Shown here in pieces: positions 34,684 through 42,035 of a stretch of DNA of 52,475 bases. Below the pieces are notes generated by a model. That model was not told the DNA's origin. It did no database searches and worked only from the letters and a program-made list of their open reading frames with translations. Source of the stretch: a bacterium (GTDB lineage: Bacteria; 4484-113; JAFGCY01). Made by a program: the position numbers and the translations under genes. The stretch is from the NCBI GenBank assembly GCA_016932385.1, contig JAFGCY010000036.1, positions 1 to 52,475 on the forward strand. The letters are read 5' to 3'. Position 1 is the first letter of the stretch. Each line of letters begins with the position of its first letter.

Positions 34684-34978
34684 CTGGGTAAAAGAAGCGG
34701 TTTAACCCAGGGCACCGCGATCTGGTGCCGGAGGCAGGAATGGCTGATAACCGCAGAGCAACGAATACCACCTCACTATTCCCATGCGGTTGCCGCCTGG
34801 ATCGCCCGTCCTCCGGCTCCGGACTCAGGTCCCAGCCCAGCCATCTCACACCGGGGTCGCCTGCACGCACCTCGGTTGACCTGTCATTGCCGCCCCGACT
34901 AGCGCTGCTGGCCGCGGGGGTGCGCGGCCGGAAGGAGGTGGGGAGAGTGGCGCTGGTCGCGCCACTCTCTTCCCCCAC
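34684..34978 (+). ncRNA. candidate structured RNA in the 450-bp ribH-lipoprotein intergenic region
   Basis: No gene is convincing here, but nearly the whole stretch can pair. Hairpin A is 34684-34710 (CTGGGT/ACCCAG). Hairpin B is 34711-34729 (GGCACC/GGTGCC). A long arm has GGAGG 34730-34734 with CCTCC 34810-34814, CAGG 34735-34738 with CCTG 34796-34799 and AACCGCA 34749-34755 with TGCGGTT 34785-34791. A further arm has CAGGTC 34826-34831 with GACCTG 34878-34883 and an inner 7-bp stem. Hairpin E is 34910-34929 (GGCCGCG/CGCGGCC). Hairpin D is 34939-34978. RNase P, tmRNA and SRP signatures are absent. It could be a free RNA or the leader of the following lipoprotein. Strand inferred from the neighbours. 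Confidence 0.45.
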
Positions 34979-35018
34979 CCGCAATTTGGCTGATGATTAC
35001 AGGAACCAGGAGAAGACC

Positions 35019-35426
35019 ATGTTTAAAGCACTGACGACGACAGCATTGATGATCATTTCAGCAGTCCTGGCGGCCATGTTCCTGGCGGCGGGCTGCGGCG
35101 GGGGCAGCGGAGCGGCATTGGGGCCGGCACCCCAGGCGCAGCAGTCACCGCAGCCGGATGCCACGCTGATCACCGCGGGCTGGGGGGCGACCACCGGCTT
35201 CAATGTCGGCGGAGGTGCGGGCTCGGTCGAACCGGGCGCGCTGGTTGTACTGCTCGACGATGCTGCGAATACAACATCCGCGATCGCCGGACCGGACGGC
35301 TCGTTTGTCCTCGTACCGGACGCGCTGACATTCAATCTGGCTCCCGGTACGCAACTGACCATGACCCAGACGGCTGACGGAATGACACAGAGCGCGCCGA
35401 TCACGATCGTTGTACCGCCGATGTAG
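35019..35426 (+). CDS. small lipoprotein of unknown function
   Basis: 135 aa from the ATG at 35019 with AGGAG 6 nt upstream. The frame is open upstream to 34725, but that extension is Arg/Ser/Pro-rich and overlaps the foldable region, so it is rejected. The signal peptide ends in LAAGC followed by GGGSG. A Gln/Pro-rich linker then leads to a short beta-rich domain resembling a carboxypeptidase-regulatory or Ig-like fold (GSVEPGALVVLLDDAANTTS; AGPDGSFVLVPDALTF). Probably an envelope accessory protein. It lies 21 nt from the COG2426 gene, which seems to have its own promoter. Confidence 0.8.
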   Translation: MFKALTTTALMIISAVLAAMFLAAGCGGGSGAALGPAPQAQQSPQPDATLITAGWGATTGFNVGGGAGSVEPGALVVLLDDAANTTSAIAGPDGSFVLVPDALTFNLAPGTQLTMTQTADGMTQSAPITIVVPPM

Positions 35427-35434
35427 GATTCTGC

Positions 35435-35440
35435 TACAAT
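35435..35440 (+). promoter_or_regulatory. -10 box, leaderless promoter of the COG2426 gene
   Basis: TACAAT, 7 nt before the GTG at 35448. TTGTAC (35410-35415) lies 19 bp upstream as a possible -35, inside the end of the lipoprotein gene. Confidence 0.55.
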
Positions 35441-35447
35441 CCGCGCC

Positions 35448-35984
35448 GTGCAGGGCTTTATCGACTGGGCCGGGCAGATTCACCCGGTCTGGGGAATTAT
35501 CATCCTGACGTTCTTTCCATTGCTCGAACTGCGGGCAGCGATCCCGTACGGCCTGTTGGCCACGGAGCTTCCGTGGTGGGTTACTGCTCTGCTGGCTGTC
35601 GGGACGAACTGGCTCGTGGCGCCGCTGGTGTACCTGTTTTTGAAATACATCCTGCGCTTCCTGACCCGCTGGCCCTGGTTTGCCGGGGTCTGGGGCCGGT
35701 ATTGCCAACGGGTCCAGCGGCGGATTGAGAAAGCCGTCAACACCTGGGGCGCGTGGGGCTTGGCCATCTTTATCGGTATCCCCTTGCCGGGCAGCGGTGT
35801 CTATACCGGCGCGCTGGGAGCCTACCTGCTGGGCATGGGCTTCCGGCGCTTCATGTGGGTGGCCCTGGTCGGCGTGCTGATCGCCGGGGCGTTGGTGACC
35901 GCGATCGTGCTGAGCGGCAACGAGGCGTTAAGCTGGCTGGTGAATGACAACGCGGCCACCAGCGAAGCTGCCGCCGGTATCTAG
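35448..35984 (+). CDS. COG2426 small multidrug export-type membrane protein
   Basis: 178 aa with four to five membrane helices and the family motifs FFPLLELRAAIPYGLLA near the N-terminus and FIGIPLPGSGVYTGALGAYL in the middle. Members are annotated as putative small multidrug exporters, but the substrate and direction are not established. The GTG start has no Shine-Dalgarno; the -10 box 7 nt upstream suggests a leaderless mRNA. The last 12 residues are polar and probably cytosolic or periplasmic. Confidence 0.88.
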   Translation: MQGFIDWAGQIHPVWGIIILTFFPLLELRAAIPYGLLATELPWWVTALLAVGTNWLVAPLVYLFLKYILRFLTRWPWFAGVWGRYCQRVQRRIEKAVNTWGAWGLAIFIGIPLPGSGVYTGALGAYLLGMGFRRFMWVALVGVLIAGALVTAIVLSGNEALSWLVNDNAATSEAAAGI

Positions 35985-36003
35985 CATGTTGGTGGCAATG
36001 CAG

Positions 36004-36009
36004 TATAAT
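36004..36009 (+). promoter_or_regulatory. promoter -10 of the Cys-rich protein gene
   Basis: Perfect TATAAT, giving a leader of about 25 nt before the ATG at 36041. Confidence 0.5.
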
Positions 36010-36040
36010 ATTTGATAGTCCACAAGGGATGGGAGAAAAT

Positions 36041-36499
36041 ATGCGAGTTCTGACAGTAGCGATTGTTTGTCTGGCGGCGCTGGTCTGGAGCGGGACGGCG
36101 CTGGCGGCTGACGATTTCAAGATTCATAAACGCACCGTGGAATTCCAGGTGGTTGAACCCTGCAACGTGCTGGCGATGGAAGGTTCGGTCGATCTGGAGT
36201 GGAATGACTGCGAGGGGGCGTATGCGCTGTTTACTTCCGAGGTCGAAGGTTATCCGCATCCGCTGACGGTCTTGGTTTTCATCGGCAACCCGGATTGGTC
36301 GACGCTGGATTCCCACGTTTACCAGTCGTTCTTCTGCAACCATTGCTGCACCAAGAAGCGGCCCGATGTGTATTGCATGGACTGCGATCCCTGCGAGTGG
36401 TATTGCTACCGCACGAAGGCCGAGTGGTGCTGCGATGTGGTTTGCGTCTATGCGTTCCTGCCGACCTGTATGGCGCTCGATGTGGTTGATTTCTATTAA
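36041..36499 (+). CDS. cysteine-rich secreted protein
   Basis: 152 aa from the ATG at 36041 with GGGAGA upstream; an ATG at 36029 overlaps that Shine-Dalgarno and is rejected. A signal peptide (VLTVAIVCLAALVWSGTALA) is followed by 13 cysteines in about 130 residues, ten or more in the last 60: CNHCC, CMDCDPCEWYC, WCCDVVC. The spacing suggests metal binding or dense disulfides in the envelope. Aromatic residues are frequent among the cysteines. No family recognised. It is a single gene between its own promoter and terminator. Confidence 0.82.
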   Translation: MRVLTVAIVCLAALVWSGTALAADDFKIHKRTVEFQVVEPCNVLAMEGSVDLEWNDCEGAYALFTSEVEGYPHPLTVLVFIGNPDWSTLDSHVYQSFFCNHCCTKKRPDVYCMDCDPCEWYCYRTKAEWCCDVVCVYAFLPTCMALDVVDFY

Positions 36500-36530
36500 G
36501 CCTTAGCGCAAGGCAAACTGGTCTTATTTG

Positions 36531-36568
36531 AGGCCTGGCGCCGGGATTTCCCGGGCCGGGCCTTTTTT
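36531..36568 (+). terminator. intrinsic terminator after the Cys-rich gene
   Basis: GC-rich stem from AGGCC (36531) to GGCCT (36563) with one bulge and a four-base loop, followed by a six-T tract. Confidence 0.9.
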
Positions 36569-36671
36569 GTGTTCGGTTCGATTGCGACCCATCTGGCCTG
36601 GGACCAGGGATTGGTGGTTTGATCTTCGTAAAAAGCTTGACGAACCCGCGACCGGTCTGTAACATCTCTGC

Positions 36672-36744
<73 letters not shown>

Positions 36745-36856
36745 GTTAGCCCCCGCGTTCTCCTGGCTGTTTGCCGGCATTCGCCGACACGCCATTACCC
36801 CCCCGGCTGTGGTACACTCCCGATGTAATTAATAGCGCCGAAAGGGAGGTGCGTAC

Positions 36857-38971
36857 GTGAAGTGGATTGCTTTGCTGTTCGCAGCCGCGCTGTTTACTGC
36901 TCTGGTTTCATTGGTGGGTTGCGCCGGATCTAATCAACCGGCTGACAACCTGATCACGCCCGGCTCGGAATCTGCTGCCGAGCCAACCGCCAATCCGGGC
37001 TGGCAATGGCCGTCGCCCAGTACGCTGGTCCTGCCACCGCGCGAATCCTCAACTTATGTTCCGGCTGACCTGATCAAGTTTGGTACATATTACGAGCTTT
37101 CGTTCCCACATGACAACGTGGATACTTCAACGGGCACGGCGCACTTCACGCCGGACTGGTCGGCGGCGACGGGGATGTCGATCGACCACATGGCATATTG
37201 CCACTACTACTTTTACGCTGAAGACTACGATCGCGAACCGGAGATCCACTATGGCTGGAGCGTTCCGCCCGCGATTCACGCCAACGCCTGGTTCGGCGTG
37301 GCCAATTTCAGCGCCGACAGCTGGGACTGGTTTCCCGCCAACAATGAAGGATCGATCGACCTGGGCAGCATGGGCGCATACCTGCAGGGCGGCGATGCCG
37401 CGATCATCGCGGTCGTGGTGTTGGGCACGGCTGAATGCAACCTGCAATATCTTCGCCTGGGGACGCAGCAAACTGTGGCGCGCATGACAGCCAACCCCGC
37501 CGGCGGGATCACTCCACTGACCGTCGAGTTTTCCGGCGCGTCGAGTACCGTCGAAGTCGGCACGATCGAAGACTACGCCTGGGATATGGACGGCAGCGGA
37601 ACCTATGAATTGGAGACCGGCGCGACGGCCACCACCAGCAGTACTTACACGAAAAGCGCCACGCATACCATTGGCCTGCGCGTAACGAGCAATTACGGCG
37701 AGACGGGCTGCACGACGATCACTTTCGTGACATCAGCGCCCTGGACGCATTCGCTGGGCGAGGCCGCGGCGGATGCCTTCCAGGATGTCGTCGTCTCCGC
37801 GAACCAGGTCTACTGCGCCGGTGCAACCGGTAATTTCGGCGCTGGCGGAAAAGATACGCTGGTGGTGAAGCTGGACAGCTTTGGCAATCTGGTCTGGGCC
37901 AAGGCCTGGGGCGGGGCGAGTGACGAGGAAGCCCTCGGGATCACACGGGATGCCGACGGGAACCTACTGGTGGCCGGCTACACGAACAGCTATGGGGCGG
38001 GCGCGCAGGATTTGTTTGTGCAGAAGTGGACACCCGAGGGCAGCTTGGAATGGACAACGACCTGGGGCCAGCAAGCCGCTGAGTACGGCAATGCGATCGG
38101 CGCAATCGGCACGGATTGCTATGTTACGGGCTATTCGGAGAGCTTCGGTATCGGCTCGCAGGATGTCATCCTGGTCCGCTTTGATACGGATGGGGCTGTA
38201 ACCTGGGCGCGCCTCTGGGGGGGGATCGAGGATGAAATGGCTGAGGGTATCTGCACTTACTCCAGCTTCATGTCTGGCACTCAGCAGATTCACATCACGG
38301 GCATGGGTCGGTCCTACACGGATCCCGCGCGCTCGGTCTTGTTCTACTGCAAAATGTACAGTGACGCTTCGATGGGGACGCACCGGATCTGGATCCCCAA
38401 CGGCAGCATGGCTTCGGGCGAGGCCATCAGCGTCTCCGGACTGCTGAGCCAGGAGGTCCTGGTCGCGGGTTGGATGCAACTGACGGGTAATCGCTACCCG
38501 CTTCTGCTGGGTGCCAGTTCCGAAACGGAATCGATCCGCAAGTGGTGGAATACCGGCGATGTCACCGTCTGCGCTTACGACATGTACCGCCGGGGCGACT
38601 CGGTCTATCTCTGCGGCTATGACGATACGGATGCGCTGGTACTACGGGCGTCCTCGGCCGGGGCGTTCGAAGGCGGCCTGATCTTCAGCACCGCGACTCC
38701 TTATGATGGCGTGTTCGGCGTTTACCCGTTCGCCGGGCACGGCCTGGTGCTGGCTGGCACCACGAGTGCGGCGTCGGCGGGCAGCTGGACCAATGCCAGC
38801 GGCACCTGGGAGGATGCACTCGGTACCTGGGAGGATGAGCCGGTGACACCGCTGGAGGCAGTCGGAACCATCGGTGGGCCTACCGGCACGCTGACCGATA
38901 TCACTACACTAGTGATCGATACGGGCGGCGGCGAATCGGATGCCTTCGTATCGGCGATCGCCGGGCCCTAG
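36857..38971 (+). CDS. lipoprotein with PKD domain and SBBP-type beta-propeller
   Basis: 704 aa, GTG start with GGGAGG upstream. Lipobox VSLVGC, then a polar linker. A beta-rich N-terminal domain covers about 50-210, with many Trp/Tyr. A PKD domain follows at about 212-295 (MTANPAGGITPLTVEFSGAS; DYAWDMDGSGTYEL). A propeller of SBBP-like repeats begins near residue 300: LVVKLDSFGNLVWAKAWGG, LFVQKWTPEGSLEWTTTWG and ILVRFDTDGAVTWARLWGG. Each repeat ends in a GG/WG turn. A short acidic tail follows. Surface-exposed binding protein of unknown ligand. Its TAG overlaps the TAG of the convergent TIM-barrel gene (CTAG). Confidence 0.88.
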   Translation: MKWIALLFAAALFTALVSLVGCAGSNQPADNLITPGSESAAEPTANPGWQWPSPSTLVLPPRESSTYVPADLIKFGTYYELSFPHDNVDTSTGTAHFTPDWSAATGMSIDHMAYCHYYFYAEDYDREPEIHYGWSVPPAIHANAWFGVANFSADSWDWFPANNEGSIDLGSMGAYLQGGDAAIIAVVVLGTAECNLQYLRLGTQQTVARMTANPAGGITPLTVEFSGASSTVEVGTIEDYAWDMDGSGTYELETGATATTSSTYTKSATHTIGLRVTSNYGETGCTTITFVTSAPWTHSLGEAAADAFQDVVVSANQVYCAGATGNFGAGGKDTLVVKLDSFGNLVWAKAWGGASDEEALGITRDADGNLLVAGYTNSYGAGAQDLFVQKWTPEGSLEWTTTWGQQAAEYGNAIGAIGTDCYVTGYSESFGIGSQDVILVRFDTDGAVTWARLWGGIEDEMAEGICTYSSFMSGTQQIHITGMGRSYTDPARSVLFYCKMYSDASMGTHRIWIPNGSMASGEAISVSGLLSQEVLVAGWMQLTGNRYPLLLGASSETESIRKWWNTGDVTVCAYDMYRRGDSVYLCGYDDTDALVLRASSAGAFEGGLIFSTATPYDGVFGVYPFAGHGLVLAGTTSAASAGSWTNASGTWEDALGTWEDEPVTPLEAVGTIGGPTGTLTDITTLVIDTGGGESDAFVSAIAGP

Positions 38972-39651
38972 ACCGCGTCGATCGCCTCGCGGTATTTCTG
39001 GGTAGCCGCGGCGACGGATTGGGTATAGTTGCCGGTGACGACCGCGCCGATCATCAGCGCGCCGGTGCCGGTGCGCTTAAGCCACTTGGCGTCGTCCGGC
39101 GAGATTGCCTTCTGCGTCGGCACGATCAGCGGCACGTCGGTGTACTCCTGCAGGATGCGCAGGCGGCGGAAGTCCAGGTAGCTGAACGGCGTGCCGTATT
39201 CCGTGCTGGGGAAGATGCTGGCCTCGGCCATCCAGATGCGGTTGGCGCCGGCCTCGGGCGGCCAGTAGAGGTGCGTCATGTAGTACGGCGGCTCGATCAG
39301 CCCGTCGAACTCGTGGAAAGCGACGGCCAGCTTCAGCGGCAGGTCGATGAACCACAGCGGCATATGCTTGGCGTAGATGTCGATGAAGTCCAGTCCGTCC
39401 TCGGCCAGCGCGGCCAGTTCGTCGGCGGTCGGCAGCTTGTTGTAATCCGCACCGGGCATCAGGCCAACGGGGATGTCCACGGCCTTGATGATTTCGCGGA
39501 TCGCCGGCGCCTCCGCCTTGAAATCGCCGAACGCCGTGCCGCTGGCATCGTGCATCACGTTCATGTGGACCTTCAGCCGGTCCGCGCCGGCCTTGGCCAC
39601 GGCCACGGCCATGGCGGGATCATTTTTCGGCAAGCTGACAATCAGTTCCAT
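38968..39651 (-). CDS. TIM-barrel protein of unknown substrate, downstream partner of MtnA
   Basis: 227 aa, about one complete (beta/alpha)8 barrel. Strand ends read MELIVSLPKND, ADRLKVHMNV, DIPVGLMPGADYN, LDFIDIYAKHMP and PLIVPTQKAISPDD. A phosphate-binding-like loop near the C-terminus reads TGALMIGAVVTGN. The overall look is of the ribulose-phosphate-binding barrels (indole-glycerol-phosphate-synthase-like), but I cannot name the reaction. Its start overlaps the end of mtnA by 10 nt, so both are likely cotranslated. An enzyme acting on a sugar phosphate related to methylthioribose or another pentose phosphate is a reasonable inference. Confidence 0.8.
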   Translation of the reverse strand: MELIVSLPKNDPAMAVAVAKAGADRLKVHMNVMHDASGTAFGDFKAEAPAIREIIKAVDIPVGLMPGADYNKLPTADELAALAEDGLDFIDIYAKHMPLWFIDLPLKLAVAFHEFDGLIEPPYYMTHLYWPPEAGANRIWMAEASIFPSTEYGTPFSYLDFRRLRILQEYTDVPLIVPTQKAISPDDAKWLKRTGTGALMIGAVVTGNYTQSVAAATQKYREAIDAV

Positions 39652-40664
39652 ATCCTGCTGTCCTCCAGTTCATTGGGTGCGAATACACCGGCGTCAGTTA
39701 CATAGCTGCCAATCAGCCCGGCGTCAGTAACATCGAAAGCTGGATTGTACACCGTGGTTCCATCCGGCGCCACGGGCTGCCCGTTGAATACCATGACTTC
39801 AACACCAGCACGCTGTTCGATCGGGATGGCTGCGCCACTCGGCGTGGCGGCGTCAAAGGTTGTCCGCGGCGCGACGATGTGGAAGGGCACCTGATGCCGG
39901 TCGGCCAGTTCGGCCAGCATCCGCGTGCCCACTTTGTTCGCGGTGTCGCCGTTACGGGCGATCCGGTCAGCGCCCGTGGCGATAGCCGCGACCCGGCCGG
40001 TGGCGATCAACGAGGCGGCGGCGCTGTCCGGCAGCAGCTGGAAAGGAATGTCGAGTTGCTGCAGTTCCCACGCCGTTAGCCGCGCGCCTTGCAAGATCGG
40101 CCGCGTTTCCAGAACATAAACGCCGCTGACAAGTCCAAGGCGGTAGCCGGCGGCGATCAAACCCAACGCGGTGCCCTCGCCGCCGGTGGCCAGCGCGCCG
40201 GTGTTGCAGATCGTCATCGTCCAGCCCGGCGTGGTGAAGACCTGCGCGGCCTGGGTGGCAATCAGCCGGCCGGCGGTCAGGTCCGCGGCGTGGATCGCCA
40301 GCGCTTCGTCCAGTAATACCCGGGCCGGATCGGCGGGATTGTGCGTCGCGGCACGCTCCATGCGATCCAGTGCGGCGAACAGGTCGCGCGCCGTGGGCCG
40401 CGTCGCCCGCAGTTGGTCGATCGCCGCACGGATGGCCGTAGGCTCGGGAGCGAGGCTGGCAGCCAAAGCGACGCCATAGGCCGCGGTAATGCCGATCAGC
40501 GGAGCGCCGCGCACGCGCAGCCGGTTGATCGCCTCGGCGACATCTTCCACCGAGCGCAGTGTCCTTTCTACATACTCCTGCGGCAGGCGTGTCTGGTCGA
40601 TGACAACCAGCGTATTGCGGTGCCAGCGGACCGGCCGGATCCCGCCTTGCCCGCCAGCGGCCAT
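39642..40664 (-). CDS. mtnA: S-methyl-5-thioribose-1-phosphate isomerase
   Basis: 340 aa. It converts methylthioribose-1-phosphate to methylthioribulose-1-phosphate in methionine salvage. Seen are INRLRVRGAPLIGITAAYGV at the N-terminal domain, TICNTGALATGGEGTALGLI with the catalytic cysteine, AAIATGADRIARNGDTANKV with the catalytic aspartate, and APRTTFDAATPSGAAIPIEQ. Related ribose-1,5-bisphosphate isomerases share the fold, but these motifs fit MtnA. It starts one base after the pgi stop. No other mtn genes are in the window. Confidence 0.93.
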   Translation of the reverse strand: MAAGGQGGIRPVRWHRNTLVVIDQTRLPQEYVERTLRSVEDVAEAINRLRVRGAPLIGITAAYGVALAASLAPEPTAIRAAIDQLRATRPTARDLFAALDRMERAATHNPADPARVLLDEALAIHAADLTAGRLIATQAAQVFTTPGWTMTICNTGALATGGEGTALGLIAAGYRLGLVSGVYVLETRPILQGARLTAWELQQLDIPFQLLPDSAAASLIATGRVAAIATGADRIARNGDTANKVGTRMLAELADRHQVPFHIVAPRTTFDAATPSGAAIPIEQRAGVEVMVFNGQPVAPDGTTVYNPAFDVTDAGLIGSYVTDAGVFAPNELEDSRIWN

Positions 40665-40665
40665 G

Positions 40666-41991
40666 CTAGTCCTGCTCCAGGTACTGCCGCGTGATCTGCT
40701 TGCTGTGCTCCACCCCCGGCTGGTTGAAGGCGTTGACGCCGTACATCAGCCCGGCATAGGCCGTCGCCAGCATCCACAGCTGCAAATACGCTCCGACGCT
40801 GGCCGGGTTCAGACTCGGCAGCGTGATTTCGTACACCGGCCGGCCGGCGGCGACCAGCGCGTCGCGCGTGCCGCGGCAGCAGGCCGACAGCAGTTCGCCG
40901 AAGCGCCGGCCGTCGAGGTAGGCCAACGGCTTGAGCGCCTCGTCCTCGGGCAGGATCACACCGGTGTCGGCTTCCCAGCTGTCGGCGGTGATGAAACCGT
41001 AGAGCCGGTTATCCGGGCCTTCCATGTACAGCTGGTTCTGGCTGTGCTGGTCCGTGGTGCCCCGCGCCACCAGCGGCGTGGCGCACTGCCCGCCGGGACC
41101 GCCGTCCAGCCGCGTCGCCTTGGCCAGCGATTCCGCCCAGAGCTGGCGGAACCAGTCGCCGAGTTGGGCCAGCGGATCGCCGTAGATGTAATGCAGCGTC
41201 TCGCTGATTCCCCCGCGCGTGTTGAGCAGGTAGTGCACGGCGGCCAGCTGCCAGGCCGGATTCTCGCGCTGCGGCAGGTTGTAGGCCAGCGCCTGCATCT
41301 CGGCCGCACCGCGCAGCAGTTCGCCAATATCGACACCGGCGAAGGCCAGCGGAAACAGGCCGACCGGCGCGAGTACGCTGAAGCGCCCGCCGACATCCGC
41401 CGGTACGGGCAATGTCGCCCAGCCGCGGTCCCGAGCCAGCTGGCGCAGCAGCCCGCCGCTGGGATCGGTCGTCGCCACGACGCGCGCGGCGATCTCGGCG
41501 TCGTCCAGGTCTTCGCTTTCGAGGATTTCCAACAGGTGAAAGAACCCGGCCATCGTTTCCAGCGTGCCGCCGGACTTGCTGATCACATTGAGCGCGGCGC
41601 GGCTGAAGTCCGCGGATTCACGGAGCCAGGCCAGCTGGGACGGATCGATGTTATCCTGCACCCACAGCGGTTTGAGCGGCGTGACCGGCCAGTCCAGGGC
41701 GTGATAAACCGCCTGTGTTCCCAGCGCGCTGCCGCCGATGCCGCAGACGATCAATTCCTCGCACTGCGCCGCGAGTCGGTCCGCCAGTTCCTGGCATTGC
41801 GCTGCGTAGGCGTCGTGCTCCGGCAGGTGCAGCCAGCCGAGCGGCCATTCATCCTGGTGGTCAAGCAGCTCCGAGAACAGGTCGCTTTGCTCGCTGTCGA
41901 GCTGGGCCAGCGCTTCAGCGAGCGGCTGGCCGCCGATGAGCTCACGCTCCAGCAGGCAGGCCTGATCCAGCTTGATCTTCAGCAGATCCAC
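40666..41991 (-). CDS. pgi: glucose-6-phosphate isomerase
   Basis: 441 aa from the GTG at 41991 with AGGGAGG 6 nt upstream. The longer frame would run antisense-free over the GH57 gene end and has no Shine-Dalgarno. Pgi interconverts glucose-6-P and fructose-6-P. Motifs are VCGIGGSALGTQAVYHAL, NVISKSGGTLETM, VGGRFSVLAPVGLFPLAFAG, QNQLYMEGPDNRLY and the C-terminal EHSKQITRQYLEQD with the active-site lysine. The length matches the compact ~450-aa form rather than the ~550-aa E. coli form. It follows the GH57 branching enzyme by 44 nt in the glycogen operon. Confidence 0.95.
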   Translation of the reverse strand: MDLLKIKLDQACLLERELIGGQPLAEALAQLDSEQSDLFSELLDHQDEWPLGWLHLPEHDAYAAQCQELADRLAAQCEELIVCGIGGSALGTQAVYHALDWPVTPLKPLWVQDNIDPSQLAWLRESADFSRAALNVISKSGGTLETMAGFFHLLEILESEDLDDAEIAARVVATTDPSGGLLRQLARDRGWATLPVPADVGGRFSVLAPVGLFPLAFAGVDIGELLRGAAEMQALAYNLPQRENPAWQLAAVHYLLNTRGGISETLHYIYGDPLAQLGDWFRQLWAESLAKATRLDGGPGGQCATPLVARGTTDQHSQNQLYMEGPDNRLYGFITADSWEADTGVILPEDEALKPLAYLDGRRFGELLSACCRGTRDALVAAGRPVYEITLPSLNPASVGAYLQLWMLATAYAGLMYGVNAFNQPGVEHSKQITRQYLEQD

Positions 41992-42035
41992 GCGGTTCCT
42001 CCCTCGGGACGCCTGGTAACGCCCGTGTTTAAGTG

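Noticed and set aside
34725-35018. In-frame N-terminal extension of the small lipoprotein
   Set aside because: Arg/Ser/Pro-rich and overlaps the foldable region; the ATG at 35019 has a Shine-Dalgarno and starts a proper signal peptide.
34568-35018. FMN riboswitch, RNase P, tmRNA or SRP RNA next to ribH
   Set aside because: None of their conserved core sequences is present.
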